The notes: generated by a model from the sequence alone, not told the origin. Numbered from the stretch's first letter, positions 7,942-15,638 are shown. The stretch: DNA of 15,638 bases from Clostridia bacterium (GCA_900753165.1 CAADYC010000076.1:1-15638), one strand, 5' to 3'. Program-made: numbers and translations.

Positions 7942-7948
7942 AAGGTGA
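7942..7948 (+). promoter_or_regulatory. Ribosome site that decides the deacetylase start
   Basis: AAGGTGA lies four bases before ATG 7953. The in-frame ATG at 7896, which would overlap the cwlD stop, has no comparable site. Starting at 7953 gives MFFVFSKEK and a hydrophobic anchor, as expected of spore-type deacetylases. Confidence 0.6.
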
Positions 7949-7952
7949 TTAT

Positions 7953-8727
7953 ATGTTTTTTGTATTTAGTAAAGAAAAAATATTTACATATTTGGTTTCT
8001 ATATTAACAGTAACATTATTATTTTTTGGTGTTGCAAATTTGCAAAACAGACAAGGAGATACAATAGAAACTTCTGCAAATTCTGGTAAGTTGTTACCGA
8101 TATATAAAGTTAAAACAGAAGAAAAAAAGGTAGCATTAACAATGAATTGTGCATGGAATGCAGATGATATTGATAAAATTTTAGAAGTTTTAAAAAATAA
8201 TAATGTAAAAATAACTTTTTTTATGGTGGGAGATTGGATTGATAAATATCCGGAAGCAGTAAAAAAAATAAATGAAGCAGGGCAGGAAATTCGGAAGCCA
8301 TAGTGATACACATCCACATGTAAATAATTTAAGTTATGAAAAGAATATTGAAGAGATTGAAAAAAGTAATGATAAAATTGAGAAATTAACTGGTTCAAGG
8401 ACTAAATTGTATAGAGCACCTTATGGAGAGTACAATAATACTGTAATAAAAGCTGCAACTGATAAAGGATATCATACAATTCAGTGGAGTTTAGATACAT
8501 TGGACTATACAGGACTTACAGGTGATGAGATGTGGGCTAGATTAGAAAAAAAATTGTCTACTGGTGATATTATTTTATCTCATAATGGTACTAAACATAC
8601 AGCAGATTCTTTAGATATGTTACTTAAAAATATTAAACAAAAGGGATTTGAGATTGTTCCTGTTTCTGAATTGATATATAAGGATAATTATAAAATAGAT
8701 TCTACTGGGATGCAGATAAATGAATAA
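7953..8727 (+). CDS. PdaB-like sporulation polysaccharide deacetylase, needs a +1 frameshift at 8292
   Basis: This is a NodB-type (CE4) deacetylase, which removes acetyl groups from peptidoglycan sugars. The N-terminus is a membrane anchor (about residues 9-27). Frame one reads to GQEI, then CGG-AAG-CCA and stops at TAG 8301-8303 (116 residues). Skipping C8292 restores IGSHSDTHPHV and a 257-residue protein of normal family length. CE4 motifs in that product are HSDTH (His116 and His120, zinc ligands), RAPYG (154-158) and LSHNG (208-212). Motif one reads LTMNCAWNADD, so Asn65 stands where the catalytic Asp of TFD usually is. The protein resembles the clostridial TFDxAWG class more than B. subtilis PdaA; whether it acts as PdaA or PdaB is open. 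It follows cwlD closely and is likely in the same transcript. A C-terminal tail of about 20 residues lacks features. Confidence 0.82.
8292..8295 (+). other. +1 frameshift site C-GGA in the deacetylase gene
   Basis: The bases read GAA-ATT-C-GGA-AGC-CAT. The zero frame gives Arg(CGG), Lys, Pro, then TAG. The +1 frame gives Ile-Gly-Ser-His of CE4 motif two. An AGGA stretch (8284-8287) lies four bases upstream and could act as an internal Shine-Dalgarno, but the cwlD site has no equivalent. Confidence 0.8.
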
Positions 8728-8904
8728 TACTTTATTTTTAAATTTGATAATATATTATTTTTATACATTGCTGTTGTAATCAAATAAATAATTATATTTA
8801 AAGTAATTGGTATAAAAATTAGTGTTATGTATATAATTGAATATATCATAATTCTTCAAATACAGGAAAAAACTACATTTTTTAAATAAATTTAACTTTT
8901 TATG

Positions 8905-8933
8905 TAGACAAAACCAAAAAAAGGGTGTATAAT
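8905..8933 (+). promoter_or_regulatory. Sigma-A promoter of the SSB-like gene
   Basis: TAGACA (8905-8910), a 17-base spacer and TATAAT (8928-8933). The predicted leader is about 65 bases and ends in the AGGGAGG ribosome site. The bases between the deacetylase stop and this promoter (8728-8904) hold only AT-rich sequence. A 12-base palindrome before a short T-run near 8747-8763 could be a weak terminator. Confidence 0.65.
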
Positions 8934-8990
8934 AGTAAATGTAGTTATAAGAGAAGCACAAAGATAAATATACTATATTGATAAAAAATA

Positions 8991-8997
8991 AGGGAGG
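8991..8997 (+). promoter_or_regulatory. Ribosome site supporting the TTG start at 9006
   Basis: AGGGAGG lies eight bases upstream of TTG 9006, ideal spacing. It supports the rarer TTG start for the SSB-like protein, since no ATG lies near the beginning of the first OB fold. Confidence 0.7.
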
Positions 8998-9005
8998 AAA
9001 AAAAT

Positions 9006-9707
9006 TTGGATACAAATTATTTAGAAAACAACTATTTAACATTAGTTGGAAAAGTTACAGGAGAAAAAAAATTCAGCCATGAAATTTATGGAGAAAGATT
9101 TTATGTATTTAATCTAGAAATAGCAAGATTAAGTGGAAACGCAGATATTATACCAATTACAGTGTCAGAGAGATTAATAACAGATGAAATGTTAACACAA
9201 GGTAAAAACTTATTAGTAAAAGGACAATTTAGATCATATAATAGTTATGAAAATGAAAAAAACAGATTAATATTAACAGTTTTTGCAAAAGATATTGTTG
9301 AGGTAGAAGAACCAGAAGAGCAAGAAGAAAATGAAATGGTAAAAAAAGATATGATAACAAATGAAGTTGTTTTAGTTGGTTATATATGTAAGAAACCAAT
9401 ATATAGACAAACACCATTTGGAAGAGAAATAGCAGATGTATTATTAGCAGTTAATAGAGCTTATAATAAATCAGATTATATTCCAACAATTGCATGGGGT
9501 AGAACAGCAAGATTTTGTCAAAATTTAGAAGTTGGAACTAAAGTTAAGATAGTTGGTAGAGTTCAATCTAGAATGTATGAAAAGAAACATGAAGATGGAA
9601 CAATTGAAAATAGAGTTGCTTATGAAGTTTCAGTTGGTAGCTTAGAAGTTGTAGAAGAAAATGACAATACAGAAAATAAAGAAACAGAAAGACAAGAAGC
9701 TGTATAA
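9006..9707 (+). CDS. Tandem OB-fold single-stranded DNA-binding-like protein
   Basis: A 233-residue protein built of two OB-fold halves. The first (about 8-100) has NNYLTLVGKVTG and a LLVKGQFRS strand. The second (about 116-215) is a clearer SSB match: TNEVVLVGYICKKP, then LAVNRAYNKSDYIPTIAWG, where SSB proteins have VNR followed by D-IP-VAWG. A typical bacterial SSB has one OB fold and forms tetramers; two folds in one chain suggest a dimer giving four folds. The linker and tail are Glu-rich, but the tail ends in QEAV rather than the DDDIPF-like peptide that recruits partners to SSB. It starts with TTG at 9006 and has its own promoter and terminator. It may be an accessory SSB paralogue; a main ssb should exist elsewhere in the genome. 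Confidence 0.75.
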   Translation: MDTNYLENNYLTLVGKVTGEKKFSHEIYGERFYVFNLEIARLSGNADIIPITVSERLITDEMLTQGKNLLVKGQFRSYNSYENEKNRLILTVFAKDIVEVEEPEEQEENEMVKKDMITNEVVLVGYICKKPIYRQTPFGREIADVLLAVNRAYNKSDYIPTIAWGRTARFCQNLEVGTKVKIVGRVQSRMYEKKHEDGTIENRVAYEVSVGSLEVVEENDNTENKETERQEAV

Positions 9708-9722
9708 AAAATCATAAAAAAA

Positions 9723-9752
9723 CTACTGTTAATCAGTAGCTTTTTTTATTTT
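9723..9752 (+). terminator. Intrinsic terminator of the SSB-like gene
   Basis: CTACTG (9723-9728), a TTAAT loop and CAGTAG (9734-9739), then C and a T-rich run from 9741. It lies 15 bases after the stop codon. Confidence 0.8.
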
Positions 9753-9756
9753 TATC

Positions 9757-9765
9757 TGATATAAT
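9757..9765 (+). promoter_or_regulatory. Extended -10 promoter of the membrane glycosyltransferase-like gene
   Basis: TGATATAAT is an exact TGn-TATAAT extended -10. The -35 region falls within the preceding terminator and is poor (TAGCTT), which an extended -10 can compensate for. The predicted start lies about 25 bases before the gene. Confidence 0.45.
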
Positions 9766-9796
9766 CTTATTGAATAAAAAATGAAAGGAAAATCTT

Positions 9797-11551
9797 ATGA
9801 AAGAAGAAAATGAAATAAAAAAAGATAAAAAAATAGAGAAAAATAGCACTTTAAAAGATGATAAAAATAAAAAAGTAAAATTAAAGAAAAAAATTAATAT
9901 AAATGTTAATTTTGTAGTAGTTGCAATTGTTTTAATTGCAATATTTTGTATAGCTGTAACACCAGTTACATTTCAAAATGATACATATTATACAATAAAA
10001 ATAGGAGAATTAATAAAAAATAATGGAATAGATATGATGGATCATTTTTCGTGGCATGAAAATTTGAGTTATACATATCCACATTGGTTATATGATTTAT
10101 GTACTTATTTAGTGTATGCAATAGGAGGCTTTAAAGGAATTTATATAGCAACATGTATACTATCAGCTATATTAGGAATTTCATTATTTGTTGTAAACTC
10201 AAAATTAACTAAATCTAAATCTGTATCATTTGTAATAACTATTGGTGCTATTTATGTATTGAAAGATTATATCGCAGCAAGAGCTCAATTGGTAACATTT
10301 ATTTTATTTATATGGGAATTATTTTTTATTGAAAAATTTATAGAAAATAGAAAAATAGGATATGGAATAGGACTTATAATTATTTCAATATTGATTGCAA
10401 ATTTACATGTTGCAACATGGCCATTTTTCTTTGTATTGTTTTTACCATATATAGCAGAATATTTTATATCTGTAATATCAGATATAATTATTTATAAAAA
10501 AGTTAGAGCATTAGTAATAAAACATAAGATGAAAGTTGCTCAAAAGAAAAATAATCTGGAAAGATTAAAAGAATTGCAACTTAAATTAGATGAACAAAAA
10601 GAAAAAAATCTAAAGATAAAAGCAAAAAGAGAAAATGAAAATAATTCATATAAAATAGTTATTAAAAGAAAAGAAAATGTTAAATTTTTAATTATTATAA
10701 TGATAATATGTGCATTTACAGGATTATTAACACCACTTGGAGATACACCATATACATATTTATATAAAACTATGCAAGGTAATACAACGCAAAATATTAG
10801 TGAACATTTACCATTAACACTTATAAATAATAAAGATGCAATGAGTATTTTAATAATATTCTTAGCAATACTTGTTTTTACAAAAGTTAAAATAAAATTG
10901 TCAGATTTATTTATGCTTTCAGGATTGTGTTATTTAATGTTTTCTACAAGAAGACAATTATCAATGTTGACATTAATTTGTTCTGTAGTATTAAGTAAAT
11001 TACTAATTGAATTAATTAATAAGTATACAAAATATGGAATAGAGGAATTTGAAAAAACATTTAAACATATTGGAGTTGTAGCTTGTTTGACAGTATTGAT
11101 TGTTTTGATGTGCTGTGATGCTATAAAACCAAAACTTGATGATCAATATGTTAACAGTAACACATATCCAGTAGCAGCATGTGATTATATATTAGAAAAT
11201 ATCGACTTAAGTAAGGCAAGATTTTATAATGAATATAATTATGGAAGTTATATGTTATTTAGAGGAATACCAGTTTTTATAGATTCTAGAGCTGACTTAT
11301 ATTCACCAGAATTTAGTGGAAATAAAGAAGATATATTCTCAGATTTTATAAATACATCTTCAATATCAAAATTTTACGAAGAAACTTATGAAAAATATAA
11401 TATAACACATGTTATATTAGGAAAAAAATCTAAAAATAATATGATAATTGTAAAAACACATGATAGTAATTATAAAGAATTATATTCAGATGACAATTTT
11501 GTTATTTATGAAAGATTAAATGTAAAAGAACAAGTTGAAAATAATGACTAA
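9797..11551 (+). CDS. Multi-spanning membrane protein, GT-C glycosyltransferase-like
   Basis: A 584-residue integral membrane protein with about eleven predicted spans. A Lys-rich N-terminal tail (1-35) precedes the first span (about 36-56). The first outer loop has Asp62 (QNDTYYTIKIGE) and a PHWLYD segment (95-99), which resembles the acidic loop of GT-C enzymes that use lipid-linked sugars. The soluble C-terminal part contains YNEYNYGSYMLF and PVFIDSRADLY (477-502), like the G-Y-W-G-PVFIDGRAD signature of uncharacterised GT-C membrane proteins. Between spans, residues 234-296 form a highly charged, probably coiled-coil, cytoplasmic loop. The family is reasonably clear; donor and acceptor are unknown. 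It is probably cell-envelope related. It has its own promoter and AAAGGA site; rluD starts 27 bases after its stop. Confidence 0.6.
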   Translation: MKEENEIKKDKKIEKNSTLKDDKNKKVKLKKKININVNFVVVAIVLIAIFCIAVTPVTFQNDTYYTIKIGELIKNNGIDMMDHFSWHENLSYTYPHWLYDLCTYLVYAIGGFKGIYIATCILSAILGISLFVVNSKLTKSKSVSFVITIGAIYVLKDYIAARAQLVTFILFIWELFFIEKFIENRKIGYGIGLIIISILIANLHVATWPFFFVLFLPYIAEYFISVISDIIIYKKVRALVIKHKMKVAQKKNNLERLKELQLKLDEQKEKNLKIKAKRENENNSYKIVIKRKENVKFLIIIMIICAFTGLLTPLGDTPYTYLYKTMQGNTTQNISEHLPLTLINNKDAMSILIIFLAILVFTKVKIKLSDLFMLSGLCYLMFSTRRQLSMLTLICSVVLSKLLIELINKYTKYGIEEFEKTFKHIGVVACLTVLIVLMCCDAIKPKLDDQYVNSNTYPVAACDYILENIDLSKARFYNEYNYGSYMLFRGIPVFIDSRADLYSPEFSGNKEDIFSDFINTSSISKFYEETYEKYNITHVILGKKSKNNMIIVKTHDSNYKELYSDDNFVIYERLNVKEQVENND

Positions 11552-11578
11552 TAAAATTGATAAAAAGGAAGTGCAATT

Positions 11579-12484
<906 letters not shown>

Positions 12485-12524
12485 AAATAGATTCTTAATT
12501 CCGAATTTTAGGAAAGGAAAATTA

Positions 12525-13247
12525 ATGGAAGAAAATAGTATAAGATTACAGAAATTTTTAGCAAATAGTGGAATTGCATCAAGGAGAAAATGTGAAGAAT
12601 TAATTTTAGAAGGAAAAGTTTCTGTTAATGGAAAAGTTATAAGTGAATTAGGTACTAAGGTAAATCCAGATGTGGATAAGATTGAATATTGTGGAAAACA
12701 GGTTCATAATTCAGAAAAAATGGTTTATATATTATTAAATAAGCCAATTGGTTATGTTACAACGGCTAAAGATCAATTTGATAGAGATTCAGTTTTAGAT
12801 TTAGTCAAGGTAAAAGAAAGGATTGTCCCTGTTGGAAGGCTTGATATGTATACATCAGGAGCTTTAATTTTGACAAATGATGGTGATTTTGTGTATAAAG
12901 TTACACATCCAAAACATGAAATCACAAAAACATATACAGTTACTCTAAGAGGAATAGTTCAAAATGATGCTGTTGAAAAATTAAGAAATGGTGTAGAAAT
13001 TGATGACTATGTTACAAGACCTGCAAAGGTTAAAATTTTAAAGATAGACCAGGAAAAAAATATATCAAGATTAGAAATAACAATTCATGAAGGAAAAAAT
13101 AGACAAGTTAGAAAAATGTGTGAAGCTATTGGAAGTAAAGTTGTAGCACTACATAGAAGCAAAATTGGAGATATTGGCGTTAAAAACTTAGAACTTGGAA
13201 CATGGAGATATTTAAAAGATTTTGAAGTTAAAAAAATATTGAAATAG
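12525..13247 (+). CDS. rluB: RsuA/RluB-family pseudouridine synthase
   Basis: A 240-residue enzyme from the second large rRNA pseudouridine synthase family. It has an S4 domain at about 6-55 (RLQKFLANSGIASRRKCEEL and VSVNG), then LLNKPIGYVTT and the GRLDMYTSGALILTNDG catalytic motif with Asp107 as nucleophile. KTYTVTLRG and GKNRQVRKMCEAIG complete the family set. Length matches RluB of Firmicutes, which modifies 23S rRNA. The ATG at 12525 follows GGAAAGGA. It lies 40 bases after rluD and 27 before the S1-domain gene, suggesting one transcript devoted to RNA modification and translation. RsuA-like specificity for 16S rRNA cannot be ruled out. Confidence 0.86.
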   Translation: MEENSIRLQKFLANSGIASRRKCEELILEGKVSVNGKVISELGTKVNPDVDKIEYCGKQVHNSEKMVYILLNKPIGYVTTAKDQFDRDSVLDLVKVKERIVPVGRLDMYTSGALILTNDGDFVYKVTHPKHEITKTYTVTLRGIVQNDAVEKLRNGVEIDDYVTRPAKVKILKIDQEKNISRLEITIHEGKNRQVRKMCEAIGSKVVALHRSKIGDIGVKNLELGTWRYLKDFEVKKILK

Positions 13248-13274
13248 AACTAAAGAAAAATTAAGGAGAAACAA

Positions 13275-14045
13275 ATGAATACATTTAAATTTTTTCCAGA
13301 AGGTTGGAAAAGTGAAAATATAGAAGTTACAGAAGATATTTTACAAGGTATTGTTACAGAATGTGATAAAAATTATAATTTACATGTGAAATTAGAAAAT
13401 GGAGAAGAAGGAATTATACCAAGAACAGAGATTGAGGCTATAAATATAGATAAAAATGGACTTCCAAAGGAAAATTTATGTGAGGGAAAAGTACATAAAT
13501 ATGTCCAATTTAAGTTAAAAGAAAAAGATGGAGATAATTTGATTTTTTCTAGAAAAGTTGTACAAAATGAAGTTTTAGATTGTGTTAAAAATAATTTAGA
13601 AGAAGGAGAGTATATAAAAGGAATTGTAAAAAATATTACTCCATATGGTGCTTTTATCGATATTGGAGGTGGAGTTGTAGGACTAGCATATATTGAAGAT
13701 TTATCTGTTGCTAGAATAAAATCTCCATATGAAAGACTAAAAATTGGACAAAATGTAAAAATTGTGGTAAAATCTATAGATAGAGAGACTGGAAAAATAA
13801 ATTTATCATATAAAGATACATTAGGGACTTGGAAAGAAAATGCAGATAAATTTTCTGTAGGAATGAATGTTAAAGGAATAGTTAGAGAAACAGAAAAAAA
13901 TAAGAATGGTATTTTTATTGAACTTACACCTAATTTAGTTGGAATGGCAGAATATAGAGATGGACTTGAATATGGAAAATTAGTAGATGTATATATAAAA
14001 AGAATTGATTATGATAAGAAAAAGGTAAAATTAGTTATTATGTAG
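13275..14045 (+). CDS. S1 RNA-binding domain protein, ribosomal protein S1-like
   Basis: A 256-residue cytoplasmic protein made of three S1-type OB folds. The middle one (about 113-180) is textbook: GIVKNITPYGAFIDIGGG, VGLAYIEDLS, GQNVKIVVKSIDRETGKINLSYK. The first (about 20-95) and third (about 190-255) are degenerate. It is shorter than full ribosomal protein S1 and resembles the S1-like proteins of low-GC Firmicutes, thought to bind mRNA or the 30S subunit. An AAGGAG site lies eight bases before the ATG. It follows the two pseudouridine synthases with short gaps. The start and domain content are secure; the role in translation is inferred. Confidence 0.82.
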   Translation: MNTFKFFPEGWKSENIEVTEDILQGIVTECDKNYNLHVKLENGEEGIIPRTEIEAINIDKNGLPKENLCEGKVHKYVQFKLKEKDGDNLIFSRKVVQNEVLDCVKNNLEEGEYIKGIVKNITPYGAFIDIGGGVVGLAYIEDLSVARIKSPYERLKIGQNVKIVVKSIDRETGKINLSYKDTLGTWKENADKFSVGMNVKGIVRETEKNKNGIFIELTPNLVGMAEYRDGLEYGKLVDVYIKRIDYDKKKVKLVIM

Positions 14046-14093
14046 TTTATTATTAAAAATGATAAAAATTTATTATTTAAAGGAGGAATTAAA

Positions 14094-15026
14094 ATGGTTG
14101 AAGATAATGAAATAAAAGCACAAGTATCACCATTTGCAATTAGAGAAGGAGAGATTAAGACATTTGATGGTAAAGATGGCTATGTTTCAATGAACCAAAT
14201 TGTACATAAGATAAATATAGGTCATATTACAGATATTCATTTTGCTATATTAGATTTAGTAAATGAATTTGAATTTATAACATCAAGACAATTATATCAA
14301 ATGCTAGAAATAAAAGGAATAGATCCTAAGTCGCAAGATAAATTGAATAATAAATTAGATGCATTAGTAAAATCTAAAATATTAACTAGATATTATTTTA
14401 CATCTGATGAAGGAAAAGGAATTTATAGAATTTATTGTTTAGAGAAGATGGGAAAATATTTATTAACATCAAAAGAAGTTGAATGCAAATGGCAACCATC
14501 AGATAATACAAAACCAGTTCCAATGATTAAGAAGAGATTAGCTGGAAATCAAGTATTAATAGCATATTTAAGAAAAGTAAAGGCATTTGACAGTTATACT
14601 GTTAAACCAGCACTTACTGCAAAGACATTAGGAAAAGTATTTAAAGCTACAGGTGGTTCTGTAAAACTTACTAAAAATAATAAATCAATTCAATTTTTAT
14701 TTGAAGCAGTTAGAAGAGAATTTGATTGGCAGAAGAAACTAGTAGAAAAAATGAATTTATATAAAGATTTTTATGAGAATTTCCAACCAGGTGATTCTGG
14801 ATTTTCAGGTTTACCTCAATTAATTTTAGTTTGTGAAGATGAAAAACATATGGCTGAATGTTTTAAAGAAATAGTAACAAATAAGGTTGAGATTTCTCAA
14901 ATTAAATTGTTATTTACTACTGATTTAAGACAAAATAAAGATACTCTAGATGATACTTTAGTTGAGTTTAAATTGGTTGATGGTAAATATAAAATGGAAG
15001 ATGTTGAGCTTAAATTGTTGGGATAA
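14094..15026 (+). CDS. Winged-helix protein resembling the replication-relaxation family
   Basis: A 310-residue protein that I do not recognise with certainty. The N-terminal half (about 40-135) reads as a winged helix: FITSRQLYQMLEIKGI, LDALVKSKILTRYYF, then YRIYCLEKMGKYLL. The C-terminal half has a VRREFDWQKKLVEKMNLYKDFYENF segment, then strands QLILVCEDEKHMAEC and IKLLFTTDLR. That order recalls the Glu-Asp, Lys and Tyr pattern, followed by a Rossmann-like tail, of replication-relaxation proteins found on plasmids and conjugative elements. No other mobile-element gene is present here, so a chromosomal DNA-binding role is equally possible. There is a strong AAAGGAGG site seven bases before the ATG, and codon use matches its neighbours. 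It is the last plus-strand gene before the convergent terminator. Confidence 0.5.
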   Translation: MVEDNEIKAQVSPFAIREGEIKTFDGKDGYVSMNQIVHKINIGHITDIHFAILDLVNEFEFITSRQLYQMLEIKGIDPKSQDKLNNKLDALVKSKILTRYYFTSDEGKGIYRIYCLEKMGKYLLTSKEVECKWQPSDNTKPVPMIKKRLAGNQVLIAYLRKVKAFDSYTVKPALTAKTLGKVFKATGGSVKLTKNNKSIQFLFEAVRREFDWQKKLVEKMNLYKDFYENFQPGDSGFSGLPQLILVCEDEKHMAECFKEIVTNKVEISQIKLLFTTDLRQNKDTLDDTLVEFKLVDGKYKMEDVELKLLG

Positions 15027-15065
15027 GAGCAAGAAGTTATTAAAGTTTGCTTTTATTCTTATATC

Positions 15066-15099
15066 AAAAAAATTCTAGGAAATACCTAGAATTTTTTTT
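15066..15099. terminator. Bidirectional terminator shared by convergent genes
   Basis: Seven A residues and TTCTAGG (15066-15079) pair perfectly with CCTAGAA and a T-run (15085-15098) around a five-base loop. T-runs leave the stem on both strands, so it can terminate plus-strand transcripts and the minus-strand gene. The stem overlaps the last codons and the TAG stop of the minus-strand gene. Confidence 0.85.
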
Positions 15100-15638
15100 G
15101 CTCTTTTTACATCATTATCATTTGCAATTCGTACACCATCTAATTCATATTTTAGACCTAACTTTTCCCATTTATATCTTCCCATGTCATGATATGGAAG
15201 GATTTCAACTTTATCAACAGTATTTAAACTGCTAATAAAATCTTTTAATTTTAATAAATCTTGCTCATCATCAGTATATCCAGGAACGAGAACTTGACGA
15301 ATCCACATAGGAATATTATTATCACTTAAGTATTTAGCAAAAGCAAGTTCTTTTTCATTATTAAAACCAACCAAATCCTTACATTTTTCAGAATCAATAT
15401 GTTTTATATCTAGTAGAACTAAATCTGTAAGAGAAAGCAGTTTTTTAATATCATCAGTTAAAGAAACCATACCAGATGTATCAACACAAGTGTGAATATT
15501 TTCTTTTTTTAATTTTTCAAAAAGCTCAATTAAAAATTTTACTTGTAATAAAGGTTCTCCGCCTGTTACAGTTACACCACCATTTGGATAAATATAATTT
15601 TTATATTTAAGTATTTTTTCAAAAATATCGTCCAAAGA
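15075..15638 (-). CDS. pflA: Pyruvate formate-lyase activating enzyme, C-terminal part (runs off the window)
   Basis: About 187 residues of a radical-SAM activase are visible; the N-terminal part with the CxxxCxxC cluster motif lies beyond the right edge. The enzyme installs the glycyl radical on pyruvate formate-lyase, which splits pyruvate to acetyl-CoA and formate in anaerobes. Visible signatures are GGVTVTGGEPLLQ (the GGEP motif that holds SAM), HTCVDTSG, DLVLLDIKH, WIRQVLVPGYTD and the KVEILPYHDMGRYKW motif near the end. These match PflA closely; full-length PflA is about 245 residues. The reading frame is open through base 15638, so any ATG inside the window is internal. It is the only minus-strand gene here. 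Confidence 0.88.
   Translation of the reverse strand, partial: SLDDIFEKILKYKNYIYPNGGVTVTGGEPLLQVKFLIELFEKLKKENIHTCVDTSGMVSLTDDIKKLLSLTDLVLLDIKHIDSEKCKDLVGFNNEKELAFAKYLSDNNIPMWIRQVLVPGYTDDEQDLLKLKDFISSLNTVDKVEILPYHDMGRYKWEKLGLKYELDGVRIANDNDVKRAKKILGIS

Noticed and set aside
7896..7952. Upstream ATG at 7896 as the deacetylase start
   Set aside because: It lacks a ribosome site and adds 19 residues without family character. ATG 7953 has AAGGTGA and begins the expected membrane anchor.
7342..8294. CGG reassigned to another amino acid, as in some low-GC bacteria
   Set aside because: Reading CGG as any amino acid does not help. The zero frame still ends at TGA or TAG within a few codons, and the conserved protein continues only in the +1 frame.
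7342..8294. Homopolymer sequencing slip as the cause of both frameshifts
   Set aside because: Neither extra C lies in or next to a run of C, so the usual run-length error is unlikely. Other errors remain possible and are noted in the findings.
7949..8398. 149-codon minus-strand frame opposite the deacetylase
   Set aside because: It mirrors the coding strand, spans the frameshift site only by chance, and has no recognisable domain.
8272..8727. Separate short gene starting at ATG 8272
   Set aside because: Its first residues are a frameshift artefact. The frame is the continuation of the deacetylase beyond the CGG site.

Overview
The window is a very AT-rich, plus-strand-biased chromosomal segment. 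It has strong Shine-Dalgarno sites, TTG starts on two genes, sigma-A-type promoters with 17-base spacers, and hairpin plus T-run terminators. Together with cwlD, a spore-type polysaccharide deacetylase and a pyruvate formate-lyase activase, this points to an anaerobic low-GC Firmicute, probably an uncultured gut clostridium. No tRNA, rRNA, CRISPR array or insertion sequence was seen.

Layout. (1) 1-354 is a leader with a good promoter. (2) 355-5004 encodes a 1,549-residue secreted adhesin: signal peptide, Cys-Gln thioester domain, one Cna-B-like domain, five FDLALRK-type beta modules and a C-terminal membrane anchor. A strong terminator follows. (3) 5112-7005 is a two-gene unit: a membrane-anchored protein with three Ig-like repeats, and a diguanylate cyclase whose receiver domain has Asn at the phosphoacceptor position. 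It ends in a terminator. (4) 7183-8727 holds cwlD and a PdaB-like deacetylase, each interrupted by one extra C. (5) 9006-9707 encodes a tandem OB-fold SSB-like protein with its own promoter and terminator. (6) 9797-11551 encodes a GT-C-like membrane protein, followed by two pseudouridine synthases (RluA and RsuA/RluB types), an S1-domain protein and a winged-helix protein that resembles the replication-relaxation family. (7) On the minus strand, running off the right edge, is the C-terminal part of a pyruvate formate-lyase activating enzyme. It converges on the plus-strand genes at a shared bidirectional terminator.

The most remarkable signal is in cwlD and the adjacent deacetylase. In other spore-formers such a pair makes muramic-delta-lactam in the spore cortex. 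Both genes need a +1 frame change, both at the same four bases, C-GGA, and both immediately before the Gly codon that leads into the zinc-binding His motif. In each gene the shifted base makes a zero-frame CGG codon. Across about 4,770 codons in this window I found no other in-frame CGG, although CGG occurs out of frame eight times on the plus strand. Both downstream frames are full-length and carry every other expected motif. This looks like either programmed +1 frameshifting at a hungry or unassigned CGG codon, or two matching sequence errors or lesions. The sequence alone cannot decide between them, but the coincidence deserves testing.
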